Of a DNA stretch of 24,395 nucleotides, positions 16,000 through 23,230 are shown one piece after another; position 1 is the stretch's first letter, and the number at the start of each line of letters is the position of its first letter. Source of the stretch: Caldithrix sp964468415 (GTDB taxonomy: Bacteria > Calditrichota > Calditrichia > Calditrichales > Calditrichaceae); NCBI GenBank assembly GCA_964468415.1, contig CAYXUS010000122.1:1-24395 (forward strand), read 5' to 3'. The notes below the pieces were generated by a model. That model saw nothing but the letters and a program-made list of their open reading frames with translations. It ran no database searches and was not told the DNA's origin. The position numbers were made by a program, and so were the translations under genes.

Positions 16000-16215
16000 A
16001 AAAAAATTGTGCCTAAAAATATCGTCGTTGTTGAAAATTATTTTCGGATTAAATAGTGGCATCTTTAACATTGAGCATTCGAATTTAGGCAGTTATTCAA
16101 AGCAGATAAAAGCCTTTTTCAGTTGCTATTTGTCTTTTGCGAATTTTTGAGTATTTTAGGGGCAGGCTTTTAAAAATTTGGGCATGTCTCATAGTTGAAA
16201 AAGCTGGAGAAAGCT

Positions 16216-16986
16216 ATGAAACGGTATCTTAAACTATGGACGTTGTTGGTCCTCCTTTTTGGGTTTACCATGCAGAGCAAGGCCGCTTTTAAATGGCAAA
16301 TCGGCGAAAAACTTACCTTTAAGGTCAGGTGGTCTTTTGTTCGTTTGGGCACACTGGAAATGCATGTGGTGGATAGCGTGCGCATTAAGGGGCGGTTGCT
16401 GTACCGCGTTAAGTTACGCATGGATTCCAACCCTGTGCTCATTTTTGTTCATTTGCACAATCGTTACGAATGTTTGATCGATTCTCTTTTTCGCCCGGTC
16501 GTTTACATGGTTAACGAGAAAAACGGTGAAACTCGTGATGTGATGATCTATCAGTTTGATTATGACAACAATAAGGTGTACTGGGATATCCTGGATTCGA
16601 ATGACACGACAAAAGTACTTGAACATAAGGTATTAAAACTCGAACATTACATGTACGACGGAATTTCTTTAACCTTTTTCGCCCGGGGGAACGCAAAATT
16701 AGGTGCCTCGTACCGGGTTTATTCGTTTATTGATGATCGTAATGGCCCGGTGGATATGTATTTTTCGGATGAATTGCACCCTCTTTATTTTGAACCGGCG
16801 GGCAAGAAGTTTTCGACCCTTGAAGTGTATGGCATGTTTCATTTAAAAGGGATTGCCGGGGTAACCGGAAAATACCGGGGATGGTTTACCAATGACGAGC
16901 GACGTGTTCCGCTGAAAGCTTTAATGAAAGTTTTTGTGGGAAACGTGGTCGTGGAACTGGAAAAATGGGAAAAATGGGCTCCCTGA
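16216..16986 (+). CDS. Secreted DUF3108-family protein
   Basis: 256 residues from the ATG at 16216, chosen because GGAG lies 6 nt upstream; a TTG at 16195 is in frame but unsupported. A Sec signal peptide (MKRYLKLWTLLVLLFGFTMQSKA) precedes a soluble beta-rich domain. GEKLTFKVRWSFVRLGTLEM is the characteristic opening of DUF3108. Later blocks such as DDRNGPVDMYFSDELHPLYFE and a final GVTGKYRGWFTNDERRVP, where the family reads like a conserved outer strand, agree. The function of DUF3108 is unproven; it is thought to be a periplasmic or envelope beta-sheet protein. Convergent with the transferase gene, with only 12 bp between stops. Confidence 0.8.
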   Translation: MKRYLKLWTLLVLLFGFTMQSKAAFKWQIGEKLTFKVRWSFVRLGTLEMHVVDSVRIKGRLLYRVKLRMDSNPVLIFVHLHNRYECLIDSLFRPVVYMVNEKNGETRDVMIYQFDYDNNKVYWDILDSNDTTKVLEHKVLKLEHYMYDGISLTFFARGNAKLGASYRVYSFIDDRNGPVDMYFSDELHPLYFEPAGKKFSTLEVYGMFHLKGIAGVTGKYRGWFTNDERRVPLKALMKVFVGNVVVELEKWEKWAP

Positions 16987-16998
16987 AAGGTGAGAGCC

Positions 16999-17817
16999 CT
17001 AAGCCGATTCGGTGACAGCGACTTGCTGGGCCTCGATAATGCCCTTGGTTTTTGGTGGCCGGCGATGGGCAGGAACCTTTGTTTTGGGTAAAACAACCTC
17101 GTGCGGGCCAATCATGGCGCCGGGGCCAATTTCCACATTTCCCATAATGGTTGCTTTCATGCCAATGGTAACCCCGTCGTGAATTTTAACTTTGGAAAGC
17201 ACCAGATATCCTTTTTGTCCATAATGCGCAATAATGTGTGCCGAACCGCCAATGGTTACGTAATTGCCAATTTCAATAAGTCCCGGATCGGAAATGTTGG
17301 TTGTATTTATGTGCACGCCTTTGCCCATTTTCATGCCCATCATGCGATAAAACAGTGTGTTTAACGGAGTGGGCGTAATGAATTCGAGAAAGGTGTAGCG
17401 CACAATGTATGTAAGTGCATTGTGGATGTACCAGGGGACAACCCCCAACGAAAAATAGTTGCCCCGGAACGGCTTAATGCGAAAGGGCATGATGAAATTG
17501 AAAAACGGAATGACAAAAATCAAAGTAATCCCATACAAAAAATAAGCAATGGGTACGGCGATGCCCACTGCCAAATGATGAAACAGGGGCGTCCACTGAG
17601 CCGTAAAGGTATTGATCCAATTGACAAGATAAATGCCCGGAGTCGCCGAAATGCCCATCGCTATCAGTCCCACCAAATACAACGGCATAAGAGCGATCAA
17701 AAAGGTACCGTTGCGAAAACGCCTCAGTAAATATTCGAAAAGGCCGGCAAGTCCTTTTAAATTGGTCTTTGTTGTTAGTATGTTTTCATTGTAGGCTTTA
17801 CGGGTGTTCCCTTCCAT
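16999..17817 (-). CDS. Membrane-associated hexapeptide-repeat (left-handed beta-helix) transferase
   Basis: 272 residues from the ATG at 17817. GGAG 7 nt upstream decides this start over an in-frame TTG at 17853. The N-terminal half has two or three hydrophobic helices (LIALMPLYLVGLIAMGIS and VGIAVPIAYFLYGITLIFVIPFF). The C-terminal part has left-handed beta-helix repeats (IEIGNYVTIGG, VKIHDGVTIGMKATIMG, VEIGPGAMIGP), the fold of LpxA/CysE-type acyltransferases. The arrangement resembles the C-terminal half of long Pls/PosA-type NRPS-like proteins, in which a membrane segment is joined to hexapeptide repeats, but the adenylation and carrier parts are absent here. Substrate unknown; acyl transfer to a membrane or surface compound is likely. 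Confidence 0.78.
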   Translation of the reverse strand: MEGNTRKAYNENILTTKTNLKGLAGLFEYLLRRFRNGTFLIALMPLYLVGLIAMGISATPGIYLVNWINTFTAQWTPLFHHLAVGIAVPIAYFLYGITLIFVIPFFNFIMPFRIKPFRGNYFSLGVVPWYIHNALTYIVRYTFLEFITPTPLNTLFYRMMGMKMGKGVHINTTNISDPGLIEIGNYVTIGGSAHIIAHYGQKGYLVLSKVKIHDGVTIGMKATIMGNVEIGPGAMIGPHEVVLPKTKVPAHRRPPKTKGIIEAQQVAVTESA

Positions 17818-18175
17818 GTGCCAACTCCGTTTTTTATTTAATATTGATCCCAAAATTTATAAAGTAGTATGATTTAGTATTTCGACCGATCTTTTGAATT
17901 CTTCAACTGCTTGAGAAAATTAACAAAACATCTGGCAAGAAGATTGATCAACTTCACAGGATTTTTAATTTTTAATATTTGGGATGGGAAGAAAATTTAA
18001 TTTGGTGCGCTTAAGCAAAGTTTGTTCGTTTGAAAAACTTAATTTATATTACAGAATTATTGGGAGAAGACGAGAATTATTTCAAATAGCAAGATAAAGC
18101 CGGCCGGAAGACCGATTTTTCTGGCTAAGATATTGGAACGAAAGAAAAACGCATATTAAATGGAGCGATGAACTT
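17818..18175. other. Divergent intergenic stretch, no gene seen
   Basis: A/T-rich sequence between the transferase (minus) and GNAT (plus) genes, which should hold both promoters. I find no RNA gene, clear operator or terminator. A GCCGGCCGG segment near 18100 is the only GC-rich dyad. Confidence 0.5.
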
Positions 18176-18949
18176 ATGAGCCCAAAAAACAATTCCTTCG
18201 GGGAATTGGAAAAAATGAAGCAGCAGCAAATCATCAAATTGGTGACGCACAGCTTTTATAAAGAATTGGTCAATTACGGAGTGGACACCAACGATATTAT
18301 CAACGTTTCTTCACAGCTTCTGGATCATGTGCTGCACAAGGATGCTTTCCAAAATAACAACGGAACCTACCGCGATGATTTCAACATTGGTCACGTAGAT
18401 GATTTATGGAAGGAGCAGCGAAAGCTTGTTCTACGGGATGTGCATATCGAACCTTTGCAGACTGAGGATGTCCCTACCATTTGTGGTTGGCTGAAACAAA
18501 GAGAAATTTCTCAAACGTTTATTCGTTTTTTTCCGAAGGAACGCACCCAACTTTCCGAATACCTGCTAAAAGTGAAAAGTCGGCGCTATTTTGCGGTTAA
18601 ATATCTCAAGGAACATCTGGTAGGAATTATTGGTGGGGAGAACATTGACGAAGAAAATATGAAATTGGAAATGAAAAAATTTATCGGGGCCTCCGATTTT
18701 CGTAACCGCGGCATTGGTAAGCTTTCTACGTTTTTGTTTTTGTACTATGTCTTCGAAATTTTAAACTACAATAAAATCTACATTCATTCCTTGGACACTA
18801 ACATAAAAAACATCAACTTAAATAGTAAATTCGGTTTTGAGCTGGAAGGCATTCTGTATTCGGAGGTGCTTATTGACGGGAAACCCCGTGATGTACTGCG
18901 TATGGGGCTCTTGAAATCGAGATGGCAAGCATTGTTTGGAGATGAATAG
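18176..18949 (+). CDS. GNAT-family N-acetyltransferase with extra N-terminal helical region
   Basis: 257 residues. Residues 1 to about 85 form a charged, mostly helical region I do not recognise (KLVTHSFYKELVNYGVDTND). Residues 86-250 are a RimJ/RimL-like acetyltransferase: the opening beta strand LVLRDVHIEPLQTEDVPTI, acetyl-CoA loop FRNRGIGK (175-182), and the late NSKFGFELEGIL segment (216-227). Transfers an acetyl group from acetyl-CoA to an amine; the substrate is unknown (protein N terminus, aminosugar or small molecule). TGGAG lies about 10 nt upstream of the ATG. A tiny ATG-AAC-TTA-TGA frame at 18168-18179 overlaps the start, probably by chance. The Nudix gene follows after 8 nt, implying an operon. 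Confidence 0.85.
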   Translation: MSPKNNSFGELEKMKQQQIIKLVTHSFYKELVNYGVDTNDIINVSSQLLDHVLHKDAFQNNNGTYRDDFNIGHVDDLWKEQRKLVLRDVHIEPLQTEDVPTICGWLKQREISQTFIRFFPKERTQLSEYLLKVKSRRYFAVKYLKEHLVGIIGGENIDEENMKLEMKKFIGASDFRNRGIGKLSTFLFLYYVFEILNYNKIYIHSLDTNIKNINLNSKFGFELEGILYSEVLIDGKPRDVLRMGLLKSRWQALFGDE

Positions 18950-18957
18950 ATCGGCAA

Positions 18958-19377
18958 ATGGAAAGAAAATTGCAGGTACCGCGCATTGCGGTAGGGGCGG
19001 TCATAAAAGAACACGGCAAGGTTTTGCTGGTAAAACGCAAGAGGCCGCCGGCAGAAGGTTTGTGGGCCATCCCCGGTGGCAAGGTAAAATGGGGCGAAAC
19101 ACTTGAAGATGCTCTAAAACGCGAAATAGAAGAGGAAACCCACGTTAAAATAGAGATTGAAAAGTTCTTAAAAACGGTTGAAGTGTTTGCACGGAATGAA
19201 AAAAATGAAATCGTTTTTCATTATGTCATTCTCGACTATCTGGCAAGAATCAAGGAAGGGGAACCTTATGCCGGAGACGATGCTCTTGAAATTCGCTGGT
19301 TTACAAAAAACGAATTGGATGAGTTTCCGGTAACCGAAACCACACGGCAATTATTGCGTGAGCAACCGGATTTTTAA
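18958..19377 (+). CDS. Nudix hydrolase
   Basis: 139 residues. Hydrolyses a nucleoside diphosphate linked to another moiety (X), for example ADP-ribose or an oxidised nucleotide. The Nudix box GX5EX7REUXEEXGU is present at 41-63 (GKVKWGETLEDALKREIEEE, then THV), with the metal-binding Glu cluster intact. The Gly near its end is replaced by His62. The opening VGAVIKEHGKVLLVKR and the GLWAIPGG loop are typical of ADP-ribose pyrophosphatase-like members. The start follows the GNAT stop by 8 nt. The stop lies 2 nt from the stop of the opposing regulator gene. Confidence 0.92.
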   Translation: MERKLQVPRIAVGAVIKEHGKVLLVKRKRPPAEGLWAIPGGKVKWGETLEDALKREIEEETHVKIEIEKFLKTVEVFARNEKNEIVFHYVILDYLARIKEGEPYAGDDALEIRWFTKNELDEFPVTETTRQLLREQPDF

Positions 19378-19379
19378 TT

Positions 19380-22106
19380 TTACGCTTTGTTTTTGTTTGT
19401 AAACAGGACAAGACCGGCCATAAAAAATCCTCCGAACAAAAAACCTTCCAGAGAACCCAAAATCATTCGAGAGATTAAACCGAAATGTCCTTCCCCGAAA
19501 AGGGTGGTTAAGGCGCTCAGATTAATCTGGGCATTGGCAAAGGAACGGGTAATGGCGGCAATGCTTCCGCTGAATAAATTTCCCTGAAGCAGCGACAGAA
19601 AAATAGCCCCGATCATTGCGGTAAAAGCCACGACAATGATTTTGGCTGCTTTAGTTCGGGTAAAGAAGCGTTCGGCAATGACCACACCCAAAGAAATACA
19701 AAAGCCCAGTATCGAAGCTTCAAATGCACCGGTGATTTTGATGAGTTGCTGGCCAAACAGGGTACGCAAAATATCCATGCCTATTACATTAATCAAGGCC
19801 CCCATCAGTAAACCGCCAACCGTTCCGCCCACAACAATCCACCACTGGCTATGCCGGTAGGTTACGTATTGCATTAAAACGAGACCGGCGGCAATTCCCA
19901 ATCCGCCAAAGAAGCTGGCAAATCCGGCCAAAGAAAATAAGGAAAGTAAATAGGTAAGTGTCTCGAAAGTGGGAGCATGACGTGCAATGGCCAGAGATGC
20001 GCCCAAAAAGGAACCAAACAGCAATCCTGACCCGGTGGCGCCCAAGGTGGCACCGCTTATTTCACGAATAATTTGTTTGCGATGACGTTGCAAGCGGACC
20101 AAAATCAGGCCGGTGACTACCAAAAGGGCAATGGGTAAGGGTAGCTTGCGCAAATAGACGAGATTGGTGTCGTGATCGCGCACAAACGAAAGGCTGATGG
20201 CGCGTCGTACAAATCCGGCCTTTTTGTGGTTTTTCCCGCCGGCAAGCAGGGCCTGAGCCTCGTTTCCGAAGTTTTTAACAAAAACGATGCTGGCTGCCTT
20301 CCGTACGTTCCAGTCAGTATCCCACAGGGAAGTGTGGTTTAAAATCGTTTTTATTTTAGGATGGGTAATGCCCAAACACGATTCGACCGCGCACAAACGA
20401 ATTCCCGGATCACCGCTGCGCATGGCTTCTTCGATTAGCTGGGGCAAATCGGGAGTTGCGTTTTTAATCCAGTCTGGTAGAACGTAACGCCTAAAAATAA
20501 GGCTCCGTGCCACAAACGGAATTTGTTCGTCCGTAAGCTCCAATTGTGCGCCAAAAGGTAAAAGAATTTGCAAAGAATCTTCGTCCAGAAGGATGCCGTG
20601 GTTTTTGTAGTTTTCCATAGCATTTTGCACCATCAGGCGGGCACGGCGTAGTTTTTGTTCCTCGTCGGAAAGCCATTCCTTAATTTTGGGAATCAAAAAA
20701 TCGTGGCTTAATTCTACCCAATTCATGCTTTCTTGCCGTCCCAGCCGCACCAAACGCGCATCGGACAGCTCATTAATCAAAAAGCGGATGCGTTTTTGGT
20801 CTTCGCCTTTTGAGGCAAGCTGATGAATGATTTCCTGCAAGGGAATAACCACCCGCTGAAAATCTTCCGAAATAAGCAACTTGAGAATTTTTTTGGCTAA
20901 AAGTGCGTCCCGAGCGTCAAAACGATTCAGTACCCGTTCCATGTAGTTTTCCAGAATGCGGGAGGCACGTCCCAGCGCCTCGTATTGCTGGCGCGTGATT
21001 CCTTTTTGCGGATCACGTGCGTCGAACAGTGCATCGCACACAATTTGCAGTTGCGGCGGATCGATGTCGTTTTGGCCGTTGCTCAAATCTTGCAGAATTT
21101 GTTGTGCCAAAGCCTTTTCAAAAGGGCAGCCCACGGTCTGTGCTGGTTTTAAAATGGATTGAATGGCCTGATCGGCCGAAAGCTTTAAAAGCCGGAATTC
21201 ATGATGGAAAATTTCGGGAATAACCGGTTTGAAAAAACTCATTTCGGCCAGCAGGTCTTCGCGCAAGACGAACACCAGGCGCACCGGCAGGGAAACGCTG
21301 GCAAAAACTTGTTGAATTTGTTCCCGGAAGTGCAGCTGCTGAGCTTTGTTGAGCTGCAAAAAGAAATCTTCGAATTGATCGAAAAAGAAGATCAAGAGTT
21401 TGTCAGACGAATCGTCAGCAATGCGGCGCATTAACGAAACAAGATCGTCCTCTTTAAAGGTGGCCGGTAGCTTGCCTTTTTCGATGAGCTGATTGATTAA
21501 CTGTTCCAGCGGATCGGAAAAGCTGCGAATGATGAAGGTTTGATGTCCCAGCTCTTTTAAAGCCGGAATGATTCCCGCACGAATCAGAGAACTTTTGCCC
21601 ACGCCACTCCGTCCGTGTAAAATGAAATTGCGGTGCGCCAGAATTTTGGACGTTACCATTTCCACCTCGCGCTCACGGCCGAAAAAGAGATTTTGATCGT
21701 TTTCGGAATAGTAGTCCAAAAATTTGTACGGACGGATTAAAGCCGTGGCATTTTTTTGAGGTTTGTCTTCGGCAAAAACGGGAGTAACGTCGGCGATAAA
21801 CATGTAGCCATGCTTGGCAACGGTTTTAATAAAACGCGGATTGTGGGCCTCGTCGCCCAGGGTTTTACGAATATCTTTAATGCACTGGCTCAAGGCGGAA
21901 TCGGTGACGATGGTGTCCCGCCAGACCTGATCGAAAATGGCCTGTTTACTGATCAGTTGATGGTGGCTTTTGACCAAAAGCACCAGCACGTCGAAATACT
22001 TGGAATTCAGGGGAATAACTCCCTGAGACGATTTCAACAGGCGATTTTTTAAGTCGATCTCAAAACGATCGAAACGAAATCCGGTAATCTCTCCTCGGGT
22101 CGACAT
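19380..22106 (-). CDS. Winged-helix / STAND-type ATPase / polytopic membrane fusion regulator
   Basis: 908 residues. Residues 8-108 form an OmpR/CadC-type winged helix (LNSKYFDVLVLLV, SALSQCIKDIRKTLGD, IKTVAKHGYMF). Residues 120-480 form a STAND/nSTAND1-like P-loop ATPase: FFGREREVE, Walker A GRSGVGKSS (165-173), Walker B LLIFFFDQFED (237-247), and the REDLLAEM and ELSHDFLIPKIKEWL blocks typical of this group. Residues 480-640 are helical and HEAT-like (DPGIRLCAVESCLGI, DWNVRKAASIVF). From 656 to the end there are about seven hydrophobic, glycine-rich helices. In known members the winged helix binds promoters while the ATPase acts as a signal-triggered oligomerising switch. Here the C terminus would tether the protein to the membrane. 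It is divergent from uppS across a 230-bp region with a perfect inverted repeat; the start has no clear ribosome site. The signal is unknown. Confidence 0.85.
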   Translation of the reverse strand: MSTRGEITGFRFDRFEIDLKNRLLKSSQGVIPLNSKYFDVLVLLVKSHHQLISKQAIFDQVWRDTIVTDSALSQCIKDIRKTLGDEAHNPRFIKTVAKHGYMFIADVTPVFAEDKPQKNATALIRPYKFLDYYSENDQNLFFGREREVEMVTSKILAHRNFILHGRSGVGKSSLIRAGIIPALKELGHQTFIIRSFSDPLEQLINQLIEKGKLPATFKEDDLVSLMRRIADDSSDKLLIFFFDQFEDFFLQLNKAQQLHFREQIQQVFASVSLPVRLVFVLREDLLAEMSFFKPVIPEIFHHEFRLLKLSADQAIQSILKPAQTVGCPFEKALAQQILQDLSNGQNDIDPPQLQIVCDALFDARDPQKGITRQQYEALGRASRILENYMERVLNRFDARDALLAKKILKLLISEDFQRVVIPLQEIIHQLASKGEDQKRIRFLINELSDARLVRLGRQESMNWVELSHDFLIPKIKEWLSDEEQKLRRARLMVQNAMENYKNHGILLDEDSLQILLPFGAQLELTDEQIPFVARSLIFRRYVLPDWIKNATPDLPQLIEEAMRSGDPGIRLCAVESCLGITHPKIKTILNHTSLWDTDWNVRKAASIVFVKNFGNEAQALLAGGKNHKKAGFVRRAISLSFVRDHDTNLVYLRKLPLPIALLVVTGLILVRLQRHRKQIIREISGATLGATGSGLLFGSFLGASLAIARHAPTFETLTYLLSLFSLAGFASFFGGLGIAAGLVLMQYVTYRHSQWWIVVGGTVGGLLMGALINVIGMDILRTLFGQQLIKITGAFEASILGFCISLGVVIAERFFTRTKAAKIIVVAFTAMIGAIFLSLLQGNLFSGSIAAITRSFANAQINLSALTTLFGEGHFGLISRMILGSLEGFLFGGFFMAGLVLFTNKNKA

Positions 22107-22193
22107 CAGAATTTTCTCACAATTCTCTCAAGCATTCAATGGTAGAAATTTTTAATTACACTCAACTTAAAACAGTCGTTCTGGCTTTCTCAT

Positions 22194-22268
22194 CGTCATT
22201 TCGGAAAAAAGACATGTTTTTTAATTCGGTAAATTTGGCGTATTATCACACAAACTTCCGAAATGACG
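22194..22268. repeat. Inverted repeat between the winged-helix/STAND gene and uppS
   Basis: CGTCATTTCGGAA (22194-22206) and TTCCGAAATGACG (22256-22268) are perfect 13-bp arms 49 nt apart. Nearby CGGAAAAAAGACA and TGTCTTTTTCGG add a second, imperfect symmetry. Candidates: operator pair for the adjacent winged-helix regulator, or a copy of an interspersed REP-like repeat (CGTCATTTC-type repeats are common in Bacteroidota). Confidence 0.75.
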
Positions 22269-22336
22269 GTGTCTTTTTCGGGGCATAAATTAAATAAATC
22301 TTTAAAGTTTACCAAATTCAAATTAAGGATGGATCT

Positions 22337-23089
22337 ATGAGCCGCCAATTTTCTTTGAACGTCACTCCACGTAAAAAGGAAGATTCTTTACATGTCGCGA
22401 TTATTATGGACGGAAACGGGCGCTGGGCCCAACAGCGTGGAAAGCCTCGTTTTTGGGGGCATCGTCAGGGAGCGGAAACTGTGAATAAAATCATTGAAGC
22501 AGCTCCGGACCACGGAATTTCGATTTTGACGCTTTATGCCTTTTCGGCCGACAACTGGAAACGCCCCAAACAGGAAGTTTCGATGTTAATGCAACTGTTG
22601 CAACGAAAGCTGCAAATGGAGGTGAAAAACAGCATTAAAAACGGTGTGCGGCTCAGTTTTATCGGCCGGAGAGATCGTCTCGATCCCAGACTGGTGCGTC
22701 AAATGGAAAAGGCCGAAGAAGCTACGGCTCAGGGTAAAACCATCCATGTCCGCCTGGCGGTGGATTATTCGGCGCGTGATGCGCTTACCCGGGCGGCACA
22801 AATTGCCGCGCAGGAAGGTGATTTTTCCCGGGAACGTTTTAAGGAATATCTGGCGCGTGCCATGCATTGCAAAGAAGCCGTCCCCGATGTGGATTTGCTG
22901 ATTCGCACCGGCGGCGAGCAGCGCTTAAGTGATTTTCTGCTCTGGGAATCGGCCTATGCCGAGTTTTATTTTACCAGCACCATGTGGCCGGATTTTGACG
23001 AAGACGAATTGGCCCGGGCCATTCATGAGTTCCATTCGCGTGAACGCCGCTTTGGTGCTGTGCCGCAAATGCAGGTTTCGGTGGGATAA
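22337..23089 (+). CDS. uppS: Isoprenyl transferase (cis-prenyl / undecaprenyl diphosphate synthase family)
   Basis: 250 residues, normal length. Extends farnesyl diphosphate with isopentenyl diphosphate to a long cis-polyprenyl carrier lipid needed for peptidoglycan and surface polysaccharide. Catalytic Asp25 lies in IIMDGNGRWAQ; FWGHRQGAE, LTLYAFSADNW, RTGGEQRLSDFLLWESAYAE and FYFTSTMWPDF are family signatures. The middle reads VDYSARDAL where most members have a NYGGR-like block, a modest divergence. The AAGGATGG-like ribosome site precedes the ATG. It begins a plus-strand unit that ends at the terminator at 23124-23149. Its isoprenoid substrate could be supplied through the mevalonate route implied by the HMG-CoA synthase operon. 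Confidence 0.93.
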   Translation: MSRQFSLNVTPRKKEDSLHVAIIMDGNGRWAQQRGKPRFWGHRQGAETVNKIIEAAPDHGISILTLYAFSADNWKRPKQEVSMLMQLLQRKLQMEVKNSIKNGVRLSFIGRRDRLDPRLVRQMEKAEEATAQGKTIHVRLAVDYSARDALTRAAQIAAQEGDFSRERFKEYLARAMHCKEAVPDVDLLIRTGGEQRLSDFLLWESAYAEFYFTSTMWPDFDEDELARAIHEFHSRERRFGAVPQMQVSVG

Positions 23090-23123
23090 TTCCTTTAAAA
23101 AATATGTTGATTTACCTCCTTTG

Positions 23124-23149
23124 GGCGACGGATTCCGTCGCCTTTTTTT
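23124..23149 (+). terminator. Rho-independent terminator after uppS
   Basis: GGCGACGG (23124-23131), loop ATT, CCGTCGCC (23135-23142), then seven Ts. A strong, perfect 8-bp GC stem 34 nt after the stop. Confidence 0.92.
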
Positions 23150-23163
23150 GTGGAAAGATAAAG

Positions 23164-23194
23164 TTTGTTTGCATGCGAATTTTTTATATTTTTG
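23164..23194 (+). promoter_or_regulatory. Candidate Bacteroidota-type promoter of aroA
   Basis: TTTG (23164-23167), a 19-nt spacer, then TATTTTTG (23187-23194) match the Bacteroidota consensus TTTG-N19-TAnnTTTG exactly. It sits between the uppS terminator and the aroA start, giving a leader of about 30 nt. The region is A/T-rich, so a chance match is possible. Confidence 0.6.
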
Positions 23195-23230
23195 CTGAAA
23201 CGGAATTTTTTTAAGCCGGAGTGCACATTT

